From positions 1 through 10,239 of the forward strand of contig NZ_ALCA01000091.1 of assembly GCF_000278725.1 (NCBI RefSeq): a stretch of DNA of 10,239 nt, written 5' to 3'. The position numbers were made by a program, and so were the translations under genes. This document shows, piece after piece, positions 1 to 6,326 of the stretch. The stretch comes from Actinomyces sp. ICM47. Lineage in GTDB: Bacteria; Actinomycetota; Actinomycetes; Actinomycetales; Actinomycetaceae. The stretch's first letter is position 1, and every line of letters starts with the position of its first letter. The notes under the pieces were generated by a model. It was not told where the DNA came from and made no database searches. It worked only from the letters and a program-made list of their open reading frames with translations.

Positions 1-720
1 GGCCTCGCCCGCCTGCTGCTTACCCGCCTTGCCTTGGCGACGAACCGCGTGACCACGCGCTGGACGGGCCGCGAGGCCCTCATGCTGGCGGCCTCCCCCT
101 ACGCGGACACGGCGGCCCTGGTCGCGGACGCGCAGCTGGCCTCGGCGCTCGCCCTGGTCGACGAGCTGAGCACCCCCGCGAACGTTCGCGACCCCGAGGC
201 CTTCGAGACCCTCGTGGCGGCCGCGCGCGACGCGCACGAGGACCGCGTCTACCAGATCCTCTCCCACGTCGTGCGGGCCCTGGAGGCCAGCGCCGAGGCC
301 GACGCCGCCGTGCGCTCCCACCCCCAGGCCTCGCTGGAAGAGACGACGCGAGACGTCGCCCGCCACGGAAAGACGCTGCTCTACGAGGGCTTCGTATCGG
401 CCACGCCCGCCTTCGCACTCCCGCACCTGGCCCGCTACCTGCGCGCCGGGGCCGTGCGCATCGAGCGTGCCGCTTCTTCGCCGGGGGCGCTGGGTCGCGA
501 CCTGGAGGACATGGACCGCATCCACCAGGCCGAGGCCGACATCGCCGCCGCGCGGCAGGCCCTGGAGCGTCGCCCCTACGAGGCCCGCGCCGCCGCCGCG
601 CTCACGCAGGCGCGGTGGATGGCCGAGGAGCTGCGCGTCTCCATGTTCGCCCAGACCCTGGGAACACCCAACAAGGTCTCCATGAAGCGCCTCCTCGGCG
701 TACTCGCGGGGGCACGATGA
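1..720 (+). CDS. hrpA: ATP-dependent RNA helicase HrpA, C-terminal part (partial, 5' end outside window)
   Basis: The reading frame is open from base 1, so this is the tail (239 visible codons) of a longer gene; the TTG at 34 is internal and not a credible start. The fragment matches the C-terminal DUF3418 region of HrpA-type DEAH-box helicases: it is helical and ends in the characteristic RWMAEELRVSMFAQTLGTP segment followed by a KRL-type ending, as in E. coli HrpA. HrpA proteins are about 1300 residues, cytoplasmic, and use ATP to remodel mRNA and rescue stalled ribosomes; the helicase motifs themselves lie upstream of the window. The TGA stop overlaps the ATG of the SprT-like gene (ATGA), implying co-translation. 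The family call rests on the C-terminal signature alone, but that signature is distinctive. Confidence 0.88.
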   Translation, partial: GLARLLLTRLALATNRVTTRWTGREALMLAASPYADTAALVADAQLASALALVDELSTPANVRDPEAFETLVAAARDAHEDRVYQILSHVVRALEASAEADAAVRSHPQASLEETTRDVARHGKTLLYEGFVSATPAFALPHLARYLRAGAVRIERAASSPGALGRDLEDMDRIHQAEADIAAARQALERRPYEARAAAALTQARWMAEELRVSMFAQTLGTPNKVSMKRLLGVLAGAR

Positions 721-1238
721 AACGGGAAGACGCACGCGCCCTCGCGCGCACCCTGATGGACGCCGCGGAGCTGACCGGCTGGCGTTTCCGTTTTGACAAC
801 GCGAGGCGGCGGGCCGGAGCCTGCACGCACGGCGCACGCACGATCAGCCTGTCCGGGCCACTCACCGACCTGTATGACGAGGACACGATCCGGGGGGTGA
901 TCCTGCACGAGATCGCCCACGCCCTGGTCGGTCCCGCCCACGGGCATGACGCCGCGTGGAAGCGGGCAGCCCGAGCCCTCGGCGCGCCGGATTCCGCTCG
1001 GCTGCCCTCATCCCTACCCGCACCGGACGCGCCCTGGGTGGGCACGTGCCCGCGCTGCGGGGCCAAGCGCCGCCTCTACCGGGCACCTCGCCGCGTCTCC
1101 TCGTGCGGGTTGTGTTCGCGCTTTTTCGACCCCGCGCTGATCCTCGCGTGGGAGCATCACGGGACCCCGACCTCGCCCGGGCGCGCCTACGAGCGAGAAC
1201 TCGCCTCGATCAGCGGCGTGCATCTGCCCACGTCATAG
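717..1238 (+). CDS. SprT-like zinc metallopeptidase domain protein
   Basis: A 173-residue cytoplasmic protein. An HExxH zinc-protease motif (HEIAH, residues 64-68) is followed by an HGHDAAW segment (75-81), which supplies the third histidine ligand in SprT/Spartan-type enzymes. A C-terminal zinc ribbon is formed by CPRC (111-114) and CGLC (130-133). The arrangement of a SprT protease core plus a zinc ribbon fits the bacterial SprT-like family, whose eukaryotic relative Spartan digests DNA-protein crosslinks; the bacterial role and substrate are not established. The ATG at 717 overlaps the hrpA stop as ATGA and begins a sensible N-terminus (MKREDARALA). A longer frame from 615 would overlap hrpA by about 100 bases and is not supported. 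Translational coupling to hrpA is likely. Confidence 0.87.
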   Translation: MKREDARALARTLMDAAELTGWRFRFDNARRRAGACTHGARTISLSGPLTDLYDEDTIRGVILHEIAHALVGPAHGHDAAWKRAARALGAPDSARLPSSLPAPDAPWVGTCPRCGAKRRLYRAPRRVSSCGLCSRFFDPALILAWEHHGTPTSPGRAYERELASISGVHLPTS

Positions 1239-1319
1239 GCCCACACGCGCGCGCAAGCGCGCACACACACGCCCGACGGCGATACCCTTGTTCCCAACAA
1301 CTCCCGAGAGAAGGAAGCC

Positions 1320-1853
1320 ATGGGTACAATCGCCAGCCCCGACGCCACAACCGCTCCCGACCGCGAGGTCCTCACCTGGGAAGGCTTCGGTGGCGCTTCC
1401 CGTGAGCTCACCCAGCAGATCGTCGAATCCGGCTGGATCCCGGACCTGATCGTCGCCATCGCCCGCGGCGGCCTGATCCCTGCGGGCGCGATTGCCTACG
1501 CGATGGACGTCAAGGCCATCGGCACCATGAACGTCGAGTTCTACTCCGGCATCGGCGAAACCCTCACCGAACCCGTCCTTCTCCCCCCGCTCATGGACGT
1601 CTCTGCGATGGACGGCAAGCGCGTCCTCGTTGTCGACGACGTCGCCGACTCCGGCAAGACCCTGAAGATGGTCATGGACCTCATCGACGAGCACGGCCTG
1701 TCTCTGGATGGCTCCGCCTCGATCCGCGTGGAGGCCCGCAGCGCCGTCATCTACAAGAAGCCGGTCTCCATCATCGAGCCGGACTACGTGTGGGCGCACA
1801 CCGACAAGTGGATTAACTTCCCCTGGTCGACTCTGCCCGTCATTAAGCCGTGA
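1320..1853 (+). CDS. Phosphoribosyltransferase domain protein (COG2236/hypoxanthine-type)
   Basis: A 177-residue cytoplasmic enzyme of the type I phosphoribosyltransferase fold. The PRPP-binding signature VLVVDDVADSGKT is at residues 102-114, and an earlier loop, DLIVAIARGGL (42-52), fits the pyrophosphate-binding loop. Late aromatic residues (YVWAHTDKWINFPW) resemble COG2236 proteins, annotated as hypoxanthine or xanthine-guanine phosphoribosyltransferases. The general reaction transfers a ribose-5-phosphate group from PRPP to a nucleobase; the base used here cannot be read from sequence. The start is set by a strong purine-rich ribosome site (gagaaggaa, ending about four bases before the ATG). 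The TGA stop overlaps the GTG start of the following kinase, so the two are probably one transcript and functionally linked in nucleoside or nucleotide salvage. Confidence 0.88.
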   Translation: MGTIASPDATTAPDREVLTWEGFGGASRELTQQIVESGWIPDLIVAIARGGLIPAGAIAYAMDVKAIGTMNVEFYSGIGETLTEPVLLPPLMDVSAMDGKRVLVVDDVADSGKTLKMVMDLIDEHGLSLDGSASIRVEARSAVIYKKPVSIIEPDYVWAHTDKWINFPWSTLPVIKP

Positions 1854-2503
1854 GCGAGGCGCAGGTGGGCACGCAGGCTTCGTCGATCACGACGCGCATC
1901 GTCGAGGCCGTGGCTGAGCGCGCTCGCAGCGGCGACCCCGTGCGCGTGCTGGGGTTGACTGGCCCGCCTGGGACTGGGAAGAGCACGATTGCGGCGCAGC
2001 TGGCGGTCGCCCTGCCCGAGGCGGGCATTGCGGTCGCAGGCCTGGTGCCGATGGATGGCTTCCACATGTCGAACGCGCTGCTGGCTGAGCGCGGACTGGC
2101 CGACCACAAGGGCGCACCCGATACCTTTGACGTGGGCGGATACGTGGCAATGCTCGGGCGGGTGCGCCGCGCGGACGGCATCGTTCTGGCCCCCGATTAC
2201 CGGCGCGACCTGCACGAGCCCGTCGCCGCATCCCTGGCCATCGAGGTCAACGGCGTTGTGATTACGGAGGGGAACTACCTGGGGTTGGAGTTGCCCGGGT
2301 GGGCGGACGTGCGTGGGCTTGTTGATATGCTCGTCTACATTGATACGCCGTTTGAGGAGTTGGCCTCTCGCCTCATTGATCGGCACGTGAGTTTTGGGCG
2401 TGATCGCGCGGATGCTGCGCACTGGGTACGCACGGTGGACGCGGCGAACATGGCGCTCGTGGAGCGCACGAAGGCCCGCGCGGACCTGGTGCTATCCCTG
2501 TAA
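1850..2503 (+). CDS. P-loop nucleoside/sugar kinase family protein (uridine kinase/YggC-like)
   Basis: A 217-residue cytoplasmic protein of the phosphoribulokinase/uridine kinase/pantothenate kinase superfamily. The Walker A loop GPPGTGKST is at residues 38-46. A conserved PMDGFHMSN segment (67-75), then a KGAPDTFDVGGY block and a YRRDLHEP block, match E. coli YggC-like and related nucleoside/nucleotide kinase entries; ITEGNYLGLE is the Walker B-like strand. A charged lid region (RDRADAAHWVRTVDAAN) and a terminal VERTKARADLVL complete the fold. It should phosphorylate a small hydroxyl-bearing metabolite with ATP, but the substrate is not evident. The GTG at 1850 overlaps the stop of the phosphoribosyltransferase gene (GTGA), which supports this start and tight co-expression. 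It ends with TAA at 2501-2503. Confidence 0.85.
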   Translation: MSEAQVGTQASSITTRIVEAVAERARSGDPVRVLGLTGPPGTGKSTIAAQLAVALPEAGIAVAGLVPMDGFHMSNALLAERGLADHKGAPDTFDVGGYVAMLGRVRRADGIVLAPDYRRDLHEPVAASLAIEVNGVVITEGNYLGLELPGWADVRGLVDMLVYIDTPFEELASRLIDRHVSFGRDRADAAHWVRTVDAANMALVERTKARADLVLSL

Positions 2504-2511
2504 TGTGACGC

Positions 2512-2604
2512 GCAATTCCCCTGGAGGGCCGTGAGACAACCCCTCACAACCCGCATGATGTCAACGATTTTGTTTGAGCGTTCGAAAGACGCGCGGGGAA
2601 TTGC
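2512..2604. repeat. Widely spaced 10-base inverted repeat upstream of the dipZ-like gene
   Basis: gcaattcccc (2512-2521) and its exact reverse complement ggggaattgc (2595-2604) face each other across 73 bases. Each arm is preceded by the same seven bases gacgcgc (2507-2513, overlapping the arm by two bases, and 2588-2594). The pair fills the front of the 198-base gap between the kinase stop and the DipZ-like start. It could be a pair of operator half-sites or the base of a long stem in the leader. This is an observation; no binding protein is identified. Confidence 0.4.
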
Positions 2605-2690
2605 ATGCGACGTGTGGTATCGAGTCATCACATCTGACGTGTCCATGCGTGTAGCCGTCACGTCGCGCGCTTTTCTCACCTATACCAAGT

Positions 2691-2696
2691 AAGGTG
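2691..2696 (+). promoter_or_regulatory. Ribosome binding site fixing the dipZ-like start
   Basis: aaggtg lies five bases before the ATG at 2702, supporting that start. An upstream tatacc (2681-2686) resembles a -10 box, but no convincing -35 box is spaced to match it, so no promoter is called. Confidence 0.6.
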
Positions 2697-2701
2697 AACC
2701 T

Positions 2702-4039
2702 ATGTTCCTCTTGCTTGGTCTTCTTGGCGGTCTCGTCACGGGTATTTCCCCGTGTATCCTGCCTGTCCTACCCGTTTTGTTCCTCGGTGCCGCGGGCGGC
2801 AAAGATTCCGCGAAGGCTTCCACGGCCTCGTCCTCTGAGAACACGACCAATGCCGTCGATCCCGACCTCTTCCGCGTCGCGCCCGGCGTGAGCCTGGGCA
2901 AGGGCGGCCCCTCCCCTGCCATCACCGCGAAGAAGGTCGATGACTCCCCGAGCATCGCTCGCCGTCCCCTCCTGATCGTCGTCGGCCTCGTCACGTCGTT
3001 CATGCTGATCACGGTCGCAGGTTCGGCACTGCTGAGCCTGCTGCACCTGCCGCAGACGGCGATCCGCTGGGCGGGTATCGTGCTGCTCGTGGCCGTGGGC
3101 ATCGGCATGATCGTCCCGAAGGTCATGGAGGTCCTCGAGCGGCCCTTCGCGCGCCTGGCACCCCGTACGACGGGCGACAGCGCGGGCTTTGGCCTGGGCC
3201 TGGTGCTCGGCGCGGCGTTCGTCCCCTGCGCGGGGCCGGTACTGGCCTCGGTCATCGTCGCCTCAAACACGGGCCAGGTGACGTGGCGCATCGTCGGTCT
3301 GGCGGTCTCCTTCGCGGTCGGCCTGTCGATTCCGCTGCTCGCCGTGGCCCTGGCGGGGTCGGGCGTGGCCGCGAGCCTGAAGGCCCGCCAGCGCCCCCTG
3401 CGCATCGCTGCCGGCGTCGCCATGATCGCCCTGGCGGTCGGCATCGCGACCGACGCGCCGGCCGCCCTGCAGCGCATGATCCCGGACTACACGGCGTCCC
3501 TTCAGGCGGATGCGGGCGAAGCGTGCGAGACCGGTGCCTGCGACCCCGAGACCGAGGTCGAGGCCCGCGGTGACTTCGCCCAGTGCGCCCGCGGCACCGG
3601 CAAGGACTGCGGTGCTCTGCCCGAGATCAACGCCTCCGAGTGGATGAACTCCCTCGGCCAGCCCACCGGCACGGTGACTCTCGTGGACTTCTGGTCAAGT
3701 TCGTGCACGAACTGCCAGCGTGAAATCCCCGAGCTTGAGCGTATCTATGAGAAGTACAAGAACTACGGCCTGGTCGTGGTCGGCGTCCACTCGCCGCAGC
3801 AGCCCCACGACCGTGACCCCGCCGTCGTGAGCGGCGCGATCGAGAAGCTGGGCATCACGTACCCGGTCGCGCTGGACCCGGAGTTGGCGGCGTTCCAAAC
3901 CTACGGCGCGACCGCCTGGCCCACGCACTACATTGCGGGTGCCGACGGCCAGCTGCGCCAGGTCGGCCGCGGCACCAAAGGCGTCGAAGACCAGATTCGC
4001 GCCCTCCTCGCCGAGGCCGGGGCAACTCTTCCGGACTGA
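2702..4039 (+). CDS. DipZ-like fusion: CcdA cytochrome c biogenesis/thiol transporter domain plus thioredoxin-like domain
   Basis: A 445-residue membrane protein. Residues 1-255 form a CcdA/DsbD-beta-like helical domain with the two expected intramembrane cysteine motifs, SPCILPVLP (C18) and VPCAGPVL (C176), and hydrophobic segments near 1-31, 88-114, 121-139, 162-187, 196-220 and 233-250. A polar Ser/Ala-rich loop (about 33-88) follows the first segment. A linker (255-305) carries four cysteines (C275, C280, C295, C303). Residues 305-445 form a TlpA-like thioredoxin domain with active site WSSSCTNC (C335/C338) and a cis-proline loop AWPTHY (P407). The family carries electrons from cytoplasmic thioredoxin across the membrane to extracytoplasmic thiols; DipZ of Mycobacterium tuberculosis has this domain order plus a further C-terminal module, absent here. 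The gene is alone on its strand and ends before a strong hairpin. Confidence 0.88.
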   Translation: MFLLLGLLGGLVTGISPCILPVLPVLFLGAAGGKDSAKASTASSSENTTNAVDPDLFRVAPGVSLGKGGPSPAITAKKVDDSPSIARRPLLIVVGLVTSFMLITVAGSALLSLLHLPQTAIRWAGIVLLVAVGIGMIVPKVMEVLERPFARLAPRTTGDSAGFGLGLVLGAAFVPCAGPVLASVIVASNTGQVTWRIVGLAVSFAVGLSIPLLAVALAGSGVAASLKARQRPLRIAAGVAMIALAVGIATDAPAALQRMIPDYTASLQADAGEACETGACDPETEVEARGDFAQCARGTGKDCGALPEINASEWMNSLGQPTGTVTLVDFWSSSCTNCQREIPELERIYEKYKNYGLVVVGVHSPQQPHDRDPAVVSGAIEKLGITYPVALDPELAAFQTYGATAWPTHYIAGADGQLRQVGRGTKGVEDQIRALLAEAGATLPD

Positions 4040-4092
4040 GCAGCCTATTGGAGCGTTGCAGTAAGCGGCGCAGCGAACAGCTCACCAGCATC

Positions 4093-4128
4093 CACGCGGG
4101 CGGCTACCAAGGGGTGGCCGCCCGCGTG
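4093..4128 (+). terminator. Strong stem-loop terminator between convergent genes
   Basis: Sixteen-base arms (4093-4108 and 4113-4128) pair fully with a single G-U wobble around the loop aagg. It lies 54 bases after the DipZ-like stop and ahead of the convergent membrane-protein gene. There is no T-run on either side, which is common for actinobacterial terminators; it could act in both directions. Confidence 0.75.
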
Positions 4129-4153
4129 CTGCGCCCTACCGTCGCGACGCGAT

Positions 4154-4269
4154 GCGGATAGGTTACGCGCTTGCGGATAGGTTATTAGCCTATCCGCGTC
4201 TTCATAACCTATCCGCGTGCCCACAACCTATCCACGAACGCATGCCGACACGCGCAACCACGGCCTCGT
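4154..4269. repeat. Mirror-image 19-base repeat array, short copy (2 forward + 3 reverse cores, plus tail)
   Basis: One forward unit gcggataggttacgcgctt (4154-4172) leads into a palindrome (4173-4197: gcggatagg, spacer ttattag, cctatccgc). Two reverse-orientation 19-base units follow (4198-4216, 4217-4235), each ending in cctatccgc or cctatccac, and then a 34-base tail (4236-4269) ending in accacggcctcgt. Every base is repeated in the longer array at 5460-5670, with 38 bases missing after the palindrome. The 19-base period is not a multiple of three, so no repeated peptide is encoded. The array sits in the 3' gap between convergent genes and its tail stops five bases short of the membrane-protein stop codon. 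Function is unknown: extra termination, protein binding or a mobile palindromic repeat are all possible. Confidence 0.9.
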
Positions 4270-4274
4270 ACCGA

Positions 4275-5054
4275 TCAGTGCCAATCGGCGTTAGCGACAG
4301 CCCAGATACCATCCTCCTGCTGAATGAGGGTCAGGAACACCAACTCGTGGACCGGTTCGTGCGAGCCGTCCGCGTAGGAGCGCGTAAAGCTGACGAGGCG
4401 CACCCACTGATCGCCTTCGCGCTTGAGAGATTCCCTGCCTTCGACGCCGATGCTCTCAATCGTGACGGTGGTGTGGGAGCGGTTCGGCACGAGCGGCAGG
4501 AACTCACCCTGTCCCCTCTCAAGCTCCGGGGTCGGCGTGTGCATACGCTGCAGATCGGGCGTTTCGTAGACGCTCGCGCGGATGGATGCGAACGCGTTCG
4601 TGACGTCGCGCGACGCATCCCACGTCTGATTGGTGATGACGTAGGCGGAGCACACCGCGTCAGGATCCTTCCGATTAACGGCGGACGGGTCGGGCAGGAG
4701 ATCATCGAGCCACTGAACCGACGCGGGGTGCAGGCAGGTGCCGTCGGGTGCCGAGGTGCCGTCCTCGCACGGGGGCATGGTCGAGGCCGTGGCCTCCGGG
4801 GTGGGAGCAGCAGCCTCGGGCTGGGACTCGGTGTAGGGTGCCTGTGAAGCCTCGCCGGACGATGTCTCCCCGCTCATTCCTCCGTGTGAATCGGCGCTCG
4901 CTTTCGAAGCCGCGGTTCCTGACTCCATGTTCGTCAGGAATGTGCGCACCATGAAGAAGCCACCCACGGCCAGGACGAGGGCGATGGCTGCAATAAATGC
5001 AATGGCAATGATTGTCACTCGCTCACCGCGTGCGATCTTTGTCAGTGGGTTCAT
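4275..5054 (-). CDS. Single-pass membrane protein of unknown function
   Basis: A 259-residue protein that I do not recognise. A short basic N-terminus (MNPLTKIARGER) precedes one strong transmembrane helix (about 13-37), so the remainder should lie outside the membrane. Residues 42-92 are a low-complexity Ser/Glu/Ala/Pro stalk. A C-terminal domain (about 93-259) has cysteines at 96, 107 and 135 and ends in strand-like segments finishing with GIWAVANADWH, reminiscent of small NTF2-like extracytoplasmic domains; that resemblance is weak. The ATG at 5054 is chosen because AAGGA sits five bases upstream and the membrane helix then begins normally; an upstream in-frame start at 5192 would add 46 Arg-rich, unlikely residues. 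It stands alone, convergent with the DipZ-like gene, and is bracketed by two direct copies of the GGATAGG repeat array. Confidence 0.75.
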   Translation of the reverse strand: MNPLTKIARGERVTIIAIAFIAAIALVLAVGGFFMVRTFLTNMESGTAASKASADSHGGMSGETSSGEASQAPYTESQPEAAAPTPEATASTMPPCEDGTSAPDGTCLHPASVQWLDDLLPDPSAVNRKDPDAVCSAYVITNQTWDASRDVTNAFASIRASVYETPDLQRMHTPTPELERGQGEFLPLVPNRSHTTVTIESIGVEGRESLKREGDQWVRLVSFTRSYADGSHEPVHELVFLTLIQQEDGIWAVANADWH

Positions 5055-5059
5055 GTGCG

Positions 5060-5064
5060 TCCTT
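5060..5064 (-). promoter_or_regulatory. Ribosome binding site deciding the start of the membrane-protein gene
   Basis: On the minus strand AAGGA is followed by five bases (CGCAC) and then the ATG at 5054. It favours this start over the longer open frame beginning at 5192. Confidence 0.65.
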
Positions 5065-5324
5065 ACTTCGTGTTGTGTATGCGCGTAGCACCGCCTGTGG
5101 CGCGTGGCGTTCACTGGTCTCTTTGTGCGCGACCGATACTCACGAGTTAGCACCCGGAATGACGCATTCGACAAGGTCGCCGGGATCCTCACTGTCCGCA
5201 GACCGCGCAGCTGCTGACCGACATGTCAACAACCCCACCCTAGTCCGTGACGCGAGCAACAAACAACCTCAACCCATTGTCAAGACGCGTTTGTCGGCCA
5301 GATGTCGGCCTCGCGGCCCACCAC

Positions 5325-5406
5325 GGCCTCGTACCCGACCCCGGATCGCCCCCGATCTAGACCCCGCCACCCGACCCCGGCCTCGTTACCCGACCCAGGA
5401 TCGCCC
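5325..5406. repeat. Imperfect direct repeat, about 28 bases, two copies
   Basis: Copy 1 (5325-5353) and copy 2 (5379-5406) share the pattern ggcctcgt, acccgaccc, ggatcgcccc with a one-base indel and a substitution. Between them is a C-rich spacer containing another acccgacccc-like piece. The first copy's lead-in accacggcctcgt (5320-5332) is the same 13 bases that end both GGATAGG array tails (4257-4269 and 5658-5670), so this block may be debris of a related repeat. Confidence 0.6.
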
Positions 5407-5459
5407 CACGCACCTTAACCACACATTCCGAGGGGTCACAGAACGCGCCAAAACTCGAC

Positions 5460-5670
5460 GCGGATAGGTGACGCGCTTGCGGATAGGTGACGCGCTTGCG
5501 GATAGGTGACGCGCTTGCGGATAGGTTACGCGCTTGCGGATAGGTTATTAGCCTATCCGCGTGTTCATAACCTATCCGCGTGCCCACAACCTATCCGCGT
5601 CTTCATAACCTATCCGCGTGCCCACAACCTATCCACGAACGCATGCCGACACGCGCAACCACGGCCTCGT
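5460..5670. repeat. Mirror-image 19-base repeat array, long copy (5 forward + 5 reverse cores, plus tail)
   Basis: Four forward 19-base units start at 5460, 5479, 5498 and 5517; the first three read gcggataggtgacgcgctt and the fourth has tta in place of tga. The central palindrome follows at 5536-5560 (nine-base arms around ttattag). Four reverse 19-base units start at 5561, 5580, 5599 and 5618 and alternate between a ttcataacctatccgc type and a cccacaacctatcc type. A 34-base tail (5637-5670) closes it. The five GGATAGG cores are balanced by five CCTATCC cores, so the array can fold into nested hairpins or a cruciform. It lies between the 3' end of the phosphatase gene and the upstream region of the membrane-protein gene. 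No coding role is plausible because the period breaks frame. Function is unknown. Confidence 0.92.
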
Positions 5671-5718
5671 GCATGGAGCTCATGACGCAGGGCATCCGCA
5701 CTCCGCGCCCGCCGCCGC

Positions 5719-6231
5719 TCAGCGAGCCAGGGCGATGATCGTCGGCGTGACTCGCTCGATGACCTCGAGGGTGTCCAGGAAGTCCTGGTGCCCGCCGTAC
5801 CACGGGTCGGGCACGTCGCCGCTGCCCGCGGGGTCCAGGTCGCGGTACAGGCAGATGCGCGGCCCCGCGCCCAGGTCCTCCGCAGACGCAGGTGCGCCCT
5901 CGTGTTCGACCCCCGCGCGGTCAGCGAGGCGCTGCAGGATGCCCAGGTGCCGCGAGGTCATGGCGAGGATCAGGTCCCACTCCCCCAGCTCGGCGGCGCG
6001 GATCTGGCGCGCGCGGTGGTCGGGCACGGCGTACCCGGCGTCGCGCAGGACGCGGGCGGCGCGACGGTCGATGGGGTTGCCCTGCTCTTCGTCGGAGACG
6101 CCGGCGCTGTCGACGACGACGTCCACGCCGGCGCGCGCGGCTTCCTGCTGGAGGATCGCGTGCGCCATCGTCGAGCGGCAGATGTTGCCGGTGCACACCA
6201 TGAGGACGCGGGCGGGTCGGGGCTGGGTCAT
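5719..6231 (-). CDS. Low-molecular-weight protein tyrosine phosphatase
   Basis: A 170-residue cytoplasmic phosphatase of the low-molecular-weight class, at the usual family length. The phosphate-binding loop CTGNICRS gives the nucleophile C13, arginine R19 and S20 near the N-terminus. The general-acid loop is VPDPWYGG, with D142 as the expected acid. The family removes phosphate from tyrosine, and sometimes arginine, of target proteins; in Gram-positive bacteria members act on kinases and on surface polysaccharide machinery, but no partner is encoded here. The ATG at 6231 is supported by AGAAGG nine bases upstream on the minus strand. The frame stays open upstream to 7173, antisense-like to the nucleosidase, which is a GC-rich artefact and not a fusion. 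It lies 95 bases after the nucleosidase gene on the same strand and may share its transcript. Confidence 0.93.
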   Translation of the reverse strand: MTQPRPARVLMVCTGNICRSTMAHAILQQEAARAGVDVVVDSAGVSDEEQGNPIDRRAARVLRDAGYAVPDHRARQIRAAELGEWDLILAMTSRHLGILQRLADRAGVEHEGAPASAEDLGAGPRICLYRDLDPAGSGDVPDPWYGGHQDFLDTLEVIERVTPTIIALAR

Positions 6232-6295
6232 GGTTGGTTTCCTTCTGGGTCGGGTGATGGGACGAGGCCTGAGCGTGGCCGCCCGTCCCCGTTTC

Positions 6296-6320
6296 CTTGC
6301 GGCGGTGGGAAGCCCGCAAG
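6296..6320 (-). terminator. Weak stem-loop between nucleosidase and phosphatase genes
   Basis: Seven-base arms cttgcgg (6296-6302) and ccgcaag (6314-6320) are perfect complements with an 11-base loop, just after the nucleosidase stop. There is no T-run. It may be an mRNA-stabilising or attenuating hairpin and not a full terminator. Confidence 0.35.
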
Positions 6321-6326
6321 CCCTCT

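Larger units (their letters stand above)
5055..5459. other. Intergenic region upstream of the membrane-protein gene
   Basis: No credible gene is seen; short open frames here lack ribosome sites and family resemblance. The part nearest the gene (5055-5280) should hold its promoter. The minus strand shows TTGACA at 5229-5224 and 5283-5278, but neither has a good -10 box at 16-19 bases, so no promoter is assigned. The rest (5284-5459) is C-rich and holds an imperfect direct repeat, listed separately. Confidence 0.5.

Noticed and set aside
2595..2620. A SigR/SigH-type thiol-stress promoter (GGAAT -35) before the DipZ-like gene
   Set aside because: GGAAT is present, but no GTT-type -10 element occurs at 16-19 bases.
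2680..3477. A 265-residue minus-strand open frame
   Set aside because: Arg/Thr/Pro-rich composition typical of antisense frames; it overlaps the DipZ-like gene.
4217..4240. DnaA boxes (tatccac-like ends of units)
   Set aside because: The match to TTATCCACA is partial and the conserved part of the repeat is the GGATAGG core. No replication gene is nearby.
4152..4847. A 231-residue plus-strand open frame through the repeat array
   Set aside because: It runs antisense to the membrane-protein gene, starts within the repeat array and shows no domain.
5192..5284. TTGACA-based promoters for the membrane-protein gene
   Set aside because: Two TTGACA hexamers are on the correct strand, but neither is followed by an acceptable -10 box at 16-19 bases.
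4154..5636. CRISPR array or plasmid iteron origin
   Set aside because: The 19-base units are contiguous with no unique spacers and flip orientation at the centre. No cas, rep or par gene is present, and two copies lie in ordinary intergenic positions.
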